A DNA stretch of 50,969 nt from an uncultured Flavobacteriaceae bacterium (GTDB taxonomy: Bacteria > Bacteroidota > Bacteroidia > Flavobacteriales > Flavobacteriaceae), in assembly GCA_938073895.1 (NCBI GenBank), contig CALJFB010000007.1, positions 1 to 50,969 of the forward strand, in the 5' to 3' direction. Both the position numbers and the translations under genes were made by a program. Below the pieces are notes generated by a model. The model saw only the letters and a program-made list of their open reading frames with translations, made no database searches and was not told where the DNA came from. Of the stretch, positions 16,241 to 25,843 are shown piece after piece. The first letter of the stretch is position 1, and each line of letters starts with the position of its first letter.

Positions 16241-16489
16241 CTAAGCTTTCTTGTCTTCTTTACGCGTAAGAATAGCGTAAACCTGGAAACCAAAACCAAG
16301 AATAATTAATGCAGGAGCTAATCTAATACGTCTCCAGTTAAAAATTTCAGGATTAAAAACATTTGGATCATCGCTTCCGCCACCAGACATTAAAATAAAA
16401 CCTAAAGCCATACAAGCTAGTCCTATAAACATAAATTTATAGTTGCGTTTTCCGAAGATAAACTTGTTCTCGTTAGATGTTTTAGACAT
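16241..16489 (-). CDS. DUF3098 family two-helix membrane protein
   Basis: An 82-aa protein with two predicted membrane helices (YKFMFIGLACMALGFILMSGG and LAPALIILGFGFQVYAIL) joined by a short polar loop. DUF3098 proteins are small Bacteroidota membrane proteins found typically between ftsX and uppP, exactly as here. The function is unknown; gene order suggests an envelope or division role. Confidence 0.85.
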   Translation of the reverse strand: MSKTSNENKFIFGKRNYKFMFIGLACMALGFILMSGGGSDDPNVFNPEIFNWRRIRLAPALIILGFGFQVYAILTRKEDKKA

Positions 16490-16715
16490 AATATGTGGTG
16501 TTTAAGTGTTGCAAAGTAAGGCAATTATTTAAAAATTGTGTTTAATTTTAATAAATATTTAATCAAAAATAGGAATAGATTTTTATATATGTTCTGCACC
16601 TTTTTAGGTTTGTACCTTTTCTGTTTGTGTGTAAAATAAAGTACAACCTTTAAACTAATTTGATTTTCCGTTATTGTATTAATCTAAAAGAATGTTTTAA
16701 TTAAACACTAAAAAA

Positions 16716-17591
16716 TTAATACAACTGATCTGTTTTTAAATTCAAGAAACGAGATGTAGCTAAAAATGTAGAAAACCAGGTAATTAGTATTCCTAATAAA
16801 AACACGCCACCAAATAAGCTAGCAATTAAGACCTGATTTTTTAGAATCTCTAACTCAGGAAAAGTCTTGTTTCCATAATAAACCACAATAGCTAAACCAA
16901 TTACAGCTATTATAGCGCCAATAATTCCTAATCTAATACTTTTAAAAATAAATGGTTTTCTAATAAAGCGTTTTGTAGCACCAACCATTTGCATGGTTTT
17001 AATGGTAAAACGCTTAGAATAAACAGATAATCTAATAGAACTGTTAATAAGTAAAACAGCTATAAGTGTAAAAATAGCACTTAATACTAAAACCCAAAAG
17101 CTTATTTTTTTAACGTTATTGTTCATTAAATTCACCAAATCGTTATCATAACTAACTTCGGCAACAAAGTTTTTACTTAAGGTATCTTTAGATATTTCTT
17201 CTAATTTATTGGTGGTAACAAAATCTGCTTTTAAGTTTAAATCTATAGAGTTTTGTAATGGATTAAAGCCTAAGAACTGCATAAAATCTTCACCGTTTTC
17301 ATCCTTTAAAACATCGGCAGCGTTTTCTTTAGAGACGTAATGCGTAGATTTTACAAAATCCGACATTGCTAAACTTTTTTCTAATTGTTTAATTTCAACA
17401 TCTTTTGCAGTATCTTTTAAATATATGGTTACGGTAACTTGTTCTTTAAAATGATCGGCTACTTTTTTAGCATTTATAATTAATAAACCTAAAACACCAA
17501 GTAAGAATAGTACCAAAGCAATGCTTAGTACTACAGAAAAGTATGATGATATTAATTTTCGTTTTTGATATTTATCAAATGAAGAGCCCAT
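16716..17591 (-). CDS. ftsX: Cell division protein FtsX
   Basis: Permease-like subunit of the FtsEX complex, which couples divisome activity to peptidoglycan hydrolase control. The 291-aa protein has an N-terminal helix (VVLSIALVLFLLGVLGLLIIN), a periplasmic domain of ~130 residues and three C-terminal helices including FWVLVLSAIFTLIAVLLINSSIRL. The cytoplasmic loop TIKTMQMVGATKRFIRKPF is the typical FtsX motif. ftsE is not in the window. It starts the run toward DUF3098, with a 226-bp gap that shows no gene. Confidence 0.93.
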   Translation of the reverse strand: MGSSFDKYQKRKLISSYFSVVLSIALVLFLLGVLGLLIINAKKVADHFKEQVTVTIYLKDTAKDVEIKQLEKSLAMSDFVKSTHYVSKENAADVLKDENGEDFMQFLGFNPLQNSIDLNLKADFVTTNKLEEISKDTLSKNFVAEVSYDNDLVNLMNNNVKKISFWVLVLSAIFTLIAVLLINSSIRLSVYSKRFTIKTMQMVGATKRFIRKPFIFKSIRLGIIGAIIAVIGLAIVVYYGNKTFPELEILKNQVLIASLFGGVFLLGILITWFSTFLATSRFLNLKTDQLY

Positions 17592-17680
17592 AAGTAACTT
17601 ATTAAGCGTTAAAAATATAAAAGAATTTGCTTCTTCTTGTGATTACAAGCCATTATCTTTTAATCTTCTTATAATAAGTT

Positions 17681-17688
17681 TAAATTTG
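17681..17688 (+). promoter_or_regulatory. Candidate -7 box of the leuS promoter
   Basis: TAAATTTG matches TAnnTTTG and lies 28 bases before the leuS ATG. No TTG is seen at the usual -33 distance. Confidence 0.45.
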
Positions 17689-17716
17689 CACCTTTATTAA
17701 GCTCAAAAACATCAAA

Positions 17717-20700
17717 ATGCAATATAATTTTAACGAGATTGAAGCAAAGTGGCAAAAATATTGGTCGGAGAATCAAACTTTTAAAGCCTCAAATAATTCC
17801 GACAAGCCAAAATATTACGTTTTGGATATGTTTCCTTATCCAAGTGGTGCAGGATTACATGTTGGTCATCCGTTAGGTTATATTGCTAGCGATATCTATG
17901 CGCGTTACAAACGTCACCAAGGATTTAATGTATTACATCCACAAGGTTACGATAGTTTTGGCTTACCTGCAGAGCAATATGCCATTCAAACTGGACAACA
18001 TCCAGCAGTAACTACAAAAGATAATATTGCAACGTATCGCAGACAATTAGACCAAATTGGGTTTTCTTTCGATTGGTCTCGCGAAGTTAGAACCAGCGAA
18101 CCAGAATATTACAAATGGACGCAATGGATTTTTACAGAATTATTCCAGTCTTGGTATAATAACAATTCAAATAAAGCAGAACATATAGATACGTTAATTG
18201 CACTTTTTTCTTCTGAAGGAAATGCCAACGTAAATGCTGTTTGCGATGAAGGTATTGAATCGTTTTCTGCAGATGATTGGAATGCATTTTCATCAGAAAA
18301 ACAACAAGACATCTTATTACAATATAGATTAACTTATTTAGCAGAAACCGAAGTTAATTGGTGTCCTGTTTTAGGAACTGTATTGGCAAACGACGAGATT
18401 GTAAATGGACTTTCAGAACGTGGAAGTCATCCTGTGGTTCGTAAAAAAATGACACAATGGTCTATGCGTATTTCTGCTTATGCAGAGCGTTTATTACAAG
18501 GTCTAGAAACTGTAGATTTTACAGATTCTCTTAAAGAAACACAACGTAATTGGATTGGAAAATCTCAAGGTGCAAGTGTAACTTTTAACTTAAAAGATCA
18601 TAAAGAGACTATCGAGGTTTTTACAACAAGACCAGACACTATTTTTGGCGTAAGTTTTATGACTTTAGCTCCAGAACACGATTTAGTAGCCAAAATTACA
18701 ACACCAGAACAAAAAGAAGCTGTTGAAGCTTACATTTTAGCAAGCGCAAAACGTAGCGAACGTGATAGAATGGCAGATGTAAAAACCATTTCTGGTGTAT
18801 TTACAGGTGCGTATGCAGAACATCCGTTTACTAAAGAACCAGTTCAAGTTTGGGTTGGAGATTATGTATTAGCAAGCTACGGAACTGGAGCTGTAATGGC
18901 TGTTCCTTGTGGAGATCAACGCGATTACGATTTTGCAAAACACTTCAACATAGAAATTCCTAACATTTTTGATGGTGTAGATATATCTAAAGAAGCTTTT
19001 GCAGGAAAAGACAACGTAAAAATTACAAATAGCGATTTCTTAAACGGATTAAATTGTAATAAAGCCTCTAAATTGGCTATCTATAATTTAACACAATTAG
19101 GTCAAGGTATTGGAAAAACAAATTACCGTTTACGCGATGCTGTTTTTAGTCGTCAGCGTTATTGGGGAGAACCTTTTCCTGTATATTATGTAAATGGCAA
19201 ACCGCAAATAATTGAAACGCAACATTTACCAATAGCATTACCAGAAGTAGAAAAATATTTACCAACCGAAGAAGGCGAGCCACCATTAGGTCGCGCCGAT
19301 GTTTGGGCATGGGATACTAAAGCCAACAAAGTTGTTTCAAACAATTTAATTAATAACCAAACTATTTATCCTTTAGAATTAAATACAATGCCAGGTTGGG
19401 CTGGAAGTTCTTGGTATTTTTTCCGTTATATGGAAGAAAAAGCTAATAGAGACGAAAATTTTGCCTCTAAAGAAGCACTTAACTATTGGGAAAACGTAGA
19501 TTTATATATTGGTGGAAGCGAGCACGCAACCGGACATTTATTATATTCTCGTTTTTGGGTGAAATTCTTAAACGATAGAGGTTTTGTAAATGTTGAAGAA
19601 CCTTTTAAAAAGCTTATTAACCAAGGAATGATCTTGGGGACAAGTGCTTTTGTATATAAATTGTTGCCAACTTCTACTAATACTGCAGATAAAGTGTTAG
19701 CGTTTATTGAAAGCATAAAAAGTAAGGTTTTTGTTTCTCTAAACCAGACGAAACCTTTTCCAATTGACGAGAAAATTGATTTACTTTCTAATGAAGAATT
19801 ATCAAAAGAAGTAAATGCTTTTAAAAATACGATTCCAAATTTCCTTAAATCAAAATTTCCAGGAAACGATGCAATAATTGAAGATTTAGAATTTGATTTT
19901 CAAAAATCTCACGTAAAAGTACAATATGTAAACTCATCGGACGAGTTAGATATTGAAGGTTTAAAAAACGATGCTGAATTTGGAGCAGATTATAAAGATG
20001 CAGAATTTATATTAGAAAATGGCGTATATAAAGTTGGTCGTGAGGTAGAAAAAATGTCTAAATCTAAATATAATGTGGTAAGTCCAGATAATATTTGTGC
20101 GGATTACGGTGCAGATAGTTTACGTTTATACGAAATGTTTTTAGGACCATTAGAACAATACAAACCTTGGAACACTGCCGGAATTACAGGAGTTCACGGA
20201 TTCTTAAAAAAGCTTTGGAAATTGTATATGGACGATAATGGTTGTAAAGCATCAGATGTTGCAGCTACAAAAGACAATTTAAAAACATTACACAAAACCA
20301 TAAAGAAAGTACAAGAAGATATAGAGAATTTCTCTTTTAATACTTCGGTTTCTACGTTTATGATTGCTGTAAACGAGTTAACAGCACAAAAATGTACAAG
20401 TAAAGCTATACTTGAACCGTTATTAGCTTTAATATCGCCTTATGCACCACATATTTCGGAAGAATTATACAGTCAATTAGGATATAAAACGTCTATTTCT
20501 ACAGTAGCTTTTCCAGAATTTGATGGCAGTCATTTAGTAGAAAGTAGTAAAAATTATCCAGTTTCGTTTAACGGAAAAAAACGTTTTGAGTTAGAATTAT
20601 CTTTAGATTTAACCAAAGATGAGATAGAAAAAATTGTAATGGCAGACGAAAGAACGCAAAAACAATTAGATGGTAAAACACCTAAAAAAGTAATTATTGT

Positions 20701-20734
20701 ACCTGGCAAGATTATTAATTTAGCAGGTTTTTAG
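17717..20734 (+). CDS. leuS: Leucyl-tRNA synthetase
   Basis: Class I synthetase that charges tRNA-Leu and edits misactivated amino acids. At 1005 aa it is clearly longer than the 860-aa E. coli enzyme. The HIGH motif is HVGH at residues 48-51 and the KMSKS motif is at 779-783. The CP1 editing domain shows TTRPDTIFGVSFM and YGTGAVMAVPCGDQRDY. Extra sequence is visible at about residues 150-190 and 650-732; the latter lies between NQGMILGTSAFVY and VQYVNSSDELDIEG, just before KMSKS. A terminator follows at once. Confidence 0.97.
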   Translation: MQYNFNEIEAKWQKYWSENQTFKASNNSDKPKYYVLDMFPYPSGAGLHVGHPLGYIASDIYARYKRHQGFNVLHPQGYDSFGLPAEQYAIQTGQHPAVTTKDNIATYRRQLDQIGFSFDWSREVRTSEPEYYKWTQWIFTELFQSWYNNNSNKAEHIDTLIALFSSEGNANVNAVCDEGIESFSADDWNAFSSEKQQDILLQYRLTYLAETEVNWCPVLGTVLANDEIVNGLSERGSHPVVRKKMTQWSMRISAYAERLLQGLETVDFTDSLKETQRNWIGKSQGASVTFNLKDHKETIEVFTTRPDTIFGVSFMTLAPEHDLVAKITTPEQKEAVEAYILASAKRSERDRMADVKTISGVFTGAYAEHPFTKEPVQVWVGDYVLASYGTGAVMAVPCGDQRDYDFAKHFNIEIPNIFDGVDISKEAFAGKDNVKITNSDFLNGLNCNKASKLAIYNLTQLGQGIGKTNYRLRDAVFSRQRYWGEPFPVYYVNGKPQIIETQHLPIALPEVEKYLPTEEGEPPLGRADVWAWDTKANKVVSNNLINNQTIYPLELNTMPGWAGSSWYFFRYMEEKANRDENFASKEALNYWENVDLYIGGSEHATGHLLYSRFWVKFLNDRGFVNVEEPFKKLINQGMILGTSAFVYKLLPTSTNTADKVLAFIESIKSKVFVSLNQTKPFPIDEKIDLLSNEELSKEVNAFKNTIPNFLKSKFPGNDAIIEDLEFDFQKSHVKVQYVNSSDELDIEGLKNDAEFGADYKDAEFILENGVYKVGREVEKMSKSKYNVVSPDNICADYGADSLRLYEMFLGPLEQYKPWNTAGITGVHGFLKKLWKLYMDDNGCKASDVAATKDNLKTLHKTIKKVQEDIENFSFNTSVSTFMIAVNELTAQKCTSKAILEPLLALISPYAPHISEELYSQLGYKTSISTVAFPEFDGSHLVESSKNYPVSFNGKKRFELELSLDLTKDEIEKIVMADERTQKQLDGKTPKKVIIVPGKIINLAGF

Positions 20735-20756
20735 AATAGAATTATTATAAATATTA

Positions 20757-20800
20757 AAAACTCAGATTAGCTTCTTTAATAAGTTAATCTGAGTTTTTTG
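20757..20800 (+). terminator. Intrinsic terminator after leuS
   Basis: AAACTCAGATTA pairs with TAATCTGAGTTT; inside the loop CTT/AAG can extend the stem. A T-run follows. Confidence 0.85.
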
Positions 20801-20811
20801 TTTAAGAAAGT

Positions 20812-20989
20812 TTATGGTATTAATTTTTTTATTCTTTTAATTAAGTAAATCAAGCCTGAAATTTCAATAAAAAAACCAATTGTATATAATATATTTACAA
20901 CAAATCTATTGACATCGTATAATTTAAGCATAGAAGCAAATACTATGATTAATGACCCAAATAATAATAATTTTACATCTTTTTTTCAT
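20812..20989 (-). pseudogene. Small two-helix membrane protein gene, frameshifted at an A7 run
   Basis: From the minus-strand ATG at 20989 the frame reads Met followed by seven A bases and then soon ends. Shifting by one base after the A-run opens a frame KDVKLLLFGSLIIVFAS, then LYDVNRFVVNILYTIG and a Lys-rich end, stopping at 20812. The result would be about 58 aa with two membrane helices. With six As it would be intact. It could be a decayed gene, a sequencing error, or a gene rescued by slippage. The family was not recognised. Confidence 0.55.
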
Positions 20990-21174
20990 GCTAATTTAAA
21001 TTAGTGTTATTCAATGTATAAGATTTAATATAGAACTACAGGTAAAAGTATAATCTACTGCTACAATTTATTTTGTAGGACTTAAAACCTAAACTGACCT
21101 ATTTTATTAGTTAGTTAGTTATTGGCTTACTTTTTGTTATATTTATAACAGAATTAAAAAATTAAATTAAAACT
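20990..21174. other. Intergenic region upstream of the zinc peptidase gene
   Basis: Divergent spacer between the frameshifted small gene and the peptidase gene. A GTTATATTTATAAC palindromic stretch near 21136-21150 includes a near-match (TATATTTA) to the -7 box. No other structure was recognised. Confidence 0.3.
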
Positions 21175-21885
21175 ATGGGAAATGGTATGACAGGTTTTTA
21201 TATTCTTTTAGGAGCAATATCCCTATTTAGTTGGTTGGCAAGTAGTCAATTAAAAAAGAAATTTAAAAAGTATTCTCAAATTCAATTAAGAAACGGAATG
21301 AGTGGTGCCGAAATAGCAGAAAAAATGCTAAAAGATAATGGTATTTTTGATGTTGAGGTAATTTCTGTCCGTGGACAGTTAACAGATCATTATAATCCAC
21401 AAAATAAAACCGTTAATTTAAGCGAAGCTGTTTATGGAGAAAGAAATGCAGCAGCGGCAGCAGTTGCAGCTCACGAATGTGGTCATGCAGTACAACACGC
21501 AACCGCATATAGTTATTTAACAATGCGTTCTAAATTAGTGCCAATTGTAAGTGTAACCTCTAATATGTCTCAATATTTAGTCTTTGGAGGAATTACTTTA
21601 GGAGCAGCAGCTGGTTTAGGTCTAGGTTGGTGGGTTGCGGTTGCAGGTCTTGCTATGATGGCTTTTGCAACGTTATTTAGTGTGGTTACATTACCAGTAG
21701 AGTACGATGCCAGTAATAGAGCTTTAGCTTGGTTAAAGGCTAAGAATATTGTAACTCCAGAAGAATATGCAGGATCTAAAGACGCTTTAAAATGGGCTGC
21801 AAGAACGTATTTAGTAGCAGCAATTGGATCAATAGCATCATTATTATATTGGGCAATGCAAGTTTTTGGAAGCAATAGAAATTAA
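21175..21885 (+). CDS. Membrane zinc metallopeptidase (YugP-like)
   Basis: A 236-aa membrane protease of the neutral zinc metallopeptidase family. An N-terminal helix (FYILLGAISLFSWLASSQL) is followed by the zinc site HECGHAVQH with H100, E101 and H104 (HExxH-like, here H-E-C-G-H). Two or three more helices lie at about 135-170 and 212-230. LPVEYDASNRALAWL, a family signature, contains a probable third metal ligand region. The substrate is unknown. The BI-1-like gene follows 32 bp downstream and is likely co-transcribed. Confidence 0.9.
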   Translation: MGNGMTGFYILLGAISLFSWLASSQLKKKFKKYSQIQLRNGMSGAEIAEKMLKDNGIFDVEVISVRGQLTDHYNPQNKTVNLSEAVYGERNAAAAAVAAHECGHAVQHATAYSYLTMRSKLVPIVSVTSNMSQYLVFGGITLGAAAGLGLGWWVAVAGLAMMAFATLFSVVTLPVEYDASNRALAWLKAKNIVTPEEYAGSKDALKWAARTYLVAAIGSIASLLYWAMQVFGSNRN

Positions 21886-21917
21886 TGTTTTTTAAATAAT
21901 AAATAATAATATCACTA

Positions 21918-22631
21918 ATGGAAGAATTTCAAAATCATTCAGAATCAAGGCTTTTATTAAGTCAAATAGATACAGAAGCACAAGTAGCATTTTATAAAAA
22001 GACTTATACGCATGTTGCATTAGGCGTCTTACTATTTGTTTTTTTTGAGTATTTATTATTACAAAGCGAAACTGTAGTTAGTTTTATGATGTCGCTTACT
22101 GTTGGATATAAGTGGTTATTGCTTTTAGGTGGTTTTATGTTTATTACCACTTACGCAGAAAGTACAGCATTAAAATCACAAGATAAAAATTTACAATATT
22201 TAGCGTATGCTATTTATGTATTAGCTCAAGCTATTATTTTTGTACCAATGATTTATTTTGCTATGTATTATGCAGAAGCTGGACCAGAAATGTTGCAACA
22301 AGCAGCAATTGTTACTTTAGCTTTGTTTACAGGATTAAGTGCGGTAGTTTTATTAACAAAAAAAGATTTTTCGTTTTTAAAAACTGGTTTAATCGTTGGC
22401 GGATTTATTGCTATTGGACTAATTATAGCAGGAACATTATTTGGTTTTGATCTTGGACTTTGGTTTTCTGTAGGTATGTGTTTATTGGCTGGTGGCTCTA
22501 TCTTATATCAAACATCTAACTTAGTGCATAAATACAGCCAAGACCAATATATTCCTGCTGCATTAGGTTTATTTGCAAGTTTAATGTTATTGTTCTGGTA
22601 TATTTTAAGAATTTTTATGTCTAGAGATTAA
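21918..22631 (+). CDS. Bax inhibitor-1 / YccA-like membrane protein
   Basis: A 237-aa protein with about seven hydrophobic helices after a polar N-terminal tail of ~30 residues, including HVALGVLLFVFFEYLLL, YAIYVLAQAIIFVPMIYFAM and LYQTSNLVHKYSQDQYIPAALGLFASLMLLFWYILRI. The closing pattern of YQTSxxxHxYxxDQYIxAALxL is typical of the BI-1/TMBIM family, which in bacteria includes YccA (an FtsH-associated protein). Function here is unknown. The neighbouring membrane peptidase would fit a membrane protein quality role, but that is inference. A terminator follows. Confidence 0.88.
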   Translation: MEEFQNHSESRLLLSQIDTEAQVAFYKKTYTHVALGVLLFVFFEYLLLQSETVVSFMMSLTVGYKWLLLLGGFMFITTYAESTALKSQDKNLQYLAYAIYVLAQAIIFVPMIYFAMYYAEAGPEMLQQAAIVTLALFTGLSAVVLLTKKDFSFLKTGLIVGGFIAIGLIIAGTLFGFDLGLWFSVGMCLLAGGSILYQTSNLVHKYSQDQYIPAALGLFASLMLLFWYILRIFMSRD

Positions 22632-22655
22632 GACAGTTTTAGCACACGTAATTAA

Positions 22656-22690
22656 CAAAGCTCTAAGTTTAAATTTAGAGCTTTGTTTGT
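22656..22690 (+). terminator. Intrinsic terminator after the BI-1-like gene
   Basis: CAAAGCTCTAA (22656-22666) pairs with TTAGAGCTTTG (22675-22685) and is followed by a T-rich stretch. Confidence 0.8.
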
Positions 22691-22782
22691 TATTAGACAT
22701 TAATTCTGTTTTTGGGATAAATAGGTTTTAAGTTGTGTTCATTAGTTCAAAATATATTAATTTGCATTTATAAATTTTTTTA

Positions 22783-23676
22783 ATGTTTTCTTCCCATAAA
22801 TCTAAAATTCAGCATATTAATTTAGATCATTTATCAATTTCTTTATCTATAAAGAGAGAAGATTTATTGCACGAATTTGTATCCGGAAATAAATTCAGAA
22901 AATTAAAATATAACATTGCTTTTGCTAAAACTGGCGGCTTTAATCAGATTTTAACTTTTGGTGGCGCATTTTCTAATCATATATCTGCAACTGCTGCCGC
23001 TGGACAACTTAATAATATTAAAACTATTGGTGTTATTAGAGGTGAAGAGTTAGACTCTAATAGCAACGCTACATTAAGATTTGCAAAGCAATGTGGCATG
23101 GAGCTTATTTTTGTTAATAGAGATGCTTACAGATTAAAAGAAGCTAGTACATTTGTTAAAACTCATATTACAGATAAAACCTTTGTAGTGCCAGAAGGAG
23201 GAACAAATGCATTAGCTATAAAAGGTTGCCAAGAGATTTTAGATAGTGAAACATCTTCCTACGATTATATTTGTACATCTGTTGGAACTGGAGGAACAAT
23301 ATCCGGAATTATTAATGCAAGTTTACCACATCAAAAAATCGTTGGTTTTTCTGCCCTAAAAGGCGACTTTTTAATAGAAGATATTAGTAAATTTGCAACT
23401 AATACAAATTGGGAATTACAAACAGATTATCATTTTGGTGGATATGGTAAAATAAAACCAGAATTAATTTCGTTTATAAATCAATTTAAAGAAAATAATA
23501 ACATTTCTTTAGACCCTATTTATACTGGTAAAATGATGTTTGGAATTTTTGATTTACTATCTAAAGGTTATTTTAAAGAAGATAGTAAAATTTTAGCCAT
23601 TCATACTGGTGGATTACAAGGCATAAAAGGAATGAATGCTTTTTTAACCAAAAAAAAATTACCCACATTAATATGA
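22783..23676 (+). CDS. ACC deaminase / D-cysteine desulfhydrase family PLP enzyme
   Basis: A 297-aa fold-type II pyridoxal phosphate enzyme. The cofactor lysine lies in EFVSGNKFRKLKYNI, the substrate/cofactor loop in TFGGAFSNHISATAAAG, and the phosphate-binding stretch in TSVGTGGTISGII. The family includes 1-aminocyclopropane-1-carboxylate deaminase and D-cysteine desulfhydrase; the sequence does not decide between them. It is shorter than plant-associated ACC deaminases (~340 aa). Its stop overlaps the next ATG (ATGA), and hemL follows, so the three genes form an operon. Confidence 0.87.
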   Translation: MFSSHKSKIQHINLDHLSISLSIKREDLLHEFVSGNKFRKLKYNIAFAKTGGFNQILTFGGAFSNHISATAAAGQLNNIKTIGVIRGEELDSNSNATLRFAKQCGMELIFVNRDAYRLKEASTFVKTHITDKTFVVPEGGTNALAIKGCQEILDSETSSYDYICTSVGTGGTISGIINASLPHQKIVGFSALKGDFLIEDISKFATNTNWELQTDYHFGGYGKIKPELISFINQFKENNNISLDPIYTGKMMFGIFDLLSKGYFKEDSKILAIHTGGLQGIKGMNAFLTKKKLPTLI

Positions 23677-24482
23677 AACAGTTACTAATATTATGCGCTT
23701 TACTACTAATTATATCAAGTTGTGGTACACGAAAAAAAGTAATTACTACTAAAAAAGGAAGCTCGGTTGAGGTTAACGTTAATGTGCCTGCGGTAAAAGC
23801 ACCAACTAAACCTAAAACACCAACAACTCCAAATATAGCAACTACAATTCCAAGCTCTACACAAGACTATGTTAATAGATATAGTACTATTGCAATGGAA
23901 GAAATGAAAAATTACGGTATTCCTGCTAGTATTACATTAGCACAAGGTATTTTAGAATCTGGTTCTGGAAAAGGAAGACTTTCTACTAAAGCAAATAATC
24001 ATTTTGGAATTAAATGTCATGGTTGGAAAGGCGATAAAATTTATCATGATGATGATGCTTCTCAAGAATGTTTCAGAAAATATAAAGACGCTAAATATTC
24101 TTACAGAGATCATTCATTATTCCTAAAAGGTAGAAAACGTTATTCAAAACTATTTCAGCTAGAAAAAGACGATTATAAAAATTGGGCAAAACAATTGCGT
24201 GCAGCAGGTTATGCAACAGATAAAAAATACCCTCAAAAATTAATTAGTTTAATTGAGAGATACAATTTAACACAATACGATAAAATGGTTTTAGGCAAAG
24301 AATATACTTCTATAGAAACTATGCCTAAATCTAATTATAGTATAACACACAAAGTTATTAAAGGCGATACGTTATATTCTTTATCAAAAAAGTATAATTT
24401 ATCTGTAAATCAATTAAAAGAATTAAATAAGTTAGATTCTAATAGTTTGTCTTTAGGTCAAATATTAAATATTAAATTGTAA
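23673..24482 (+). CDS. Glucosaminidase (GH73-like) lipoprotein with LysM domain
   Basis: A 269-aa peptidoglycan hydrolase. The N-terminus [18 protein letters not shown] is a lipoprotein signal with lipidated Cys17, followed by a Thr/Pro-rich linker. The mannosyl-glycoprotein endo-beta-N-acetylglucosaminidase domain spans about residues 60-205 ([21 protein letters not shown], with the likely catalytic Glu in ILESG, then [20 protein letters not shown]). One LysM domain ends the protein ([21 protein letters not shown], ~223-268). It starts inside the stop codon of the PLP gene and ends 2 bp before hemL. Confidence 0.92.
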   Translation: MKQLLILCALLLIISSCGTRKKVITTKKGSSVEVNVNVPAVKAPTKPKTPTTPNIATTIPSSTQDYVNRYSTIAMEEMKNYGIPASITLAQGILESGSGKGRLSTKANNHFGIKCHGWKGDKIYHDDDASQECFRKYKDAKYSYRDHSLFLKGRKRYSKLFQLEKDDYKNWAKQLRAAGYATDKKYPQKLISLIERYNLTQYDKMVLGKEYTSIETMPKSNYSITHKVIKGDTLYSLSKKYNLSVNQLKELNKLDSNSLSLGQILNIKL

Positions 24483-24484
24483 TT

Positions 24485-25771
24485 ATGATTTATAAAAGAA
24501 GTAGTGCATTGTTTGCCAATGCAGAAAAAGTAATTCCTGGAGGCGTAAATTCTCCTGTTAGAGCATTTGGATCTGTTGGTGGAACGCCTGTTTTTGTAAA
24601 AGAAGCCAAAGGTGCTTATTTATATGATGAAGATGGAAACACCTTAATAGATTATATTGCATCTTGGGGACCAATGATTTTAGGCCACGCATTTGCTCCA
24701 GTTGTAGATGCGGTTATAGAAAAGGCTAAAAAAGGAACCTCTTTTGGTATGCCAACAGAAATTGAAACCAAAATAGCAGAATTAGCTATTTCTATGGTGC
24801 CAAATATAGATAAAATTCGTTTTGTAAATTCTGGAACAGAAGCTTGTATGAGTGCTGTTAGATTAGCAAGAGGTTATACCGGTAAAGATAAAATTATAAA
24901 ATTTGCAGGTTGTTATCACGGACATTCTGATTCGTTTTTAATACAAGCAGGAAGTGGAGCGGTAACATTTGGCTCTCCAAATAGTCCTGGTGTAACTCAA
25001 GGAACTGCAAAAGATACTTTACTTGCAAAATATAACGATATTGAAAGTGTTAAAACTTTAATTGAAGCTAATAAAGGAGAAATTGCTTGTATTATTATTG
25101 AGCCTGTGGCAGGAAATATGGGTTGTATATTACCTTTAGATAACTTTTTACAGAAATTAAGAGTTTTATGCGACGAGCACAATATTCTTTTAGTTTTTGA
25201 TGAAGTTATGACTGGATTTAGGTTAGCAAAAGGTGGCGTTCAAGAGCTTTATAATGTAAAAGCAGATATTGTTTGTTTTGGAAAAGTTATAGGTGGCGGA
25301 TTACCAGTAGGCGCATTTGCTGCTAAAAATGAAATAATGAATTACTTAGCACCTTTAGGACCTGTTTATCAAGCAGGAACATTAAGTGGAAACCCTTTAG
25401 CTATGGCTGCGGGATTAGCTATGTTAACAGCTTTAAATGAAGACGAATCTATATTTGAAGAATTAGCAAACAAAACCGAATATTTACATAAAGGTTTATC
25501 TCAAGTTTTAATTAAAAATAACGTAACCCATACTATTAATAGAGTAGGATCTATGATTTCTGTTCACTTTGCCGAAGATGCAGTAGTAGATTTTGAATCG
25601 TCTGCTAAAGGTAATAATGATACTTTTAAGAAGTTTTTTCACGGCATGTTAAACCAAGGCATCTATATTGCACCAAGTGCATTTGAGAGTTGGTTTTTAA
25701 ATAATGCTTTAAGTTATAGCGATTTAGATAAAACTATTGCGGCTTGTAATACTATTTTTGAAGTTAAATAG
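24485..25771 (+). CDS. hemL: Glutamate-1-semialdehyde 2,1-aminomutase
   Basis: PLP enzyme converting glutamate-1-semialdehyde to 5-aminolevulinate in tetrapyrrole (haem) synthesis. The 428-aa length is normal. Signatures include [61 protein letters not shown] and the cofactor lysine K267 in [17 protein letters not shown]. It is the last gene of a three-gene operon, 2 bp after the glucosaminidase gene. A bidirectional terminator follows. Confidence 0.97.
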   Translation: MIYKRSSALFANAEKVIPGGVNSPVRAFGSVGGTPVFVKEAKGAYLYDEDGNTLIDYIASWGPMILGHAFAPVVDAVIEKAKKGTSFGMPTEIETKIAELAISMVPNIDKIRFVNSGTEACMSAVRLARGYTGKDKIIKFAGCYHGHSDSFLIQAGSGAVTFGSPNSPGVTQGTAKDTLLAKYNDIESVKTLIEANKGEIACIIIEPVAGNMGCILPLDNFLQKLRVLCDEHNILLVFDEVMTGFRLAKGGVQELYNVKADIVCFGKVIGGGLPVGAFAAKNEIMNYLAPLGPVYQAGTLSGNPLAMAAGLAMLTALNEDESIFEELANKTEYLHKGLSQVLIKNNVTHTINRVGSMISVHFAEDAVVDFESSAKGNNDTFKKFFHGMLNQGIYIAPSAFESWFLNNALSYSDLDKTIAACNTIFEVK

Positions 25772-25790
25772 TATTAGATGTTAGTCCAAT

Positions 25791-25826
25791 AAAAAAGGGA
25801 TTCATTTATAAATGAATCCCTTTTTT
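25791..25826. terminator. Bidirectional terminator between hemL and the 25844 gene
   Basis: A perfect inverted repeat of 18 + 18 bases. Each arm is A6 GGGATTCATTTA, so it is a strong hairpin with a T-run on both strands. Confidence 0.9.
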
Positions 25827-25843
25827 TATATTTTAAAGTAAAC

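Noticed and set aside
16490-16715. TAGGTTTG on the plus strand near 16605 as a promoter
   Set aside because: It would fire against ftsX and no plus-strand gene follows; most likely chance.
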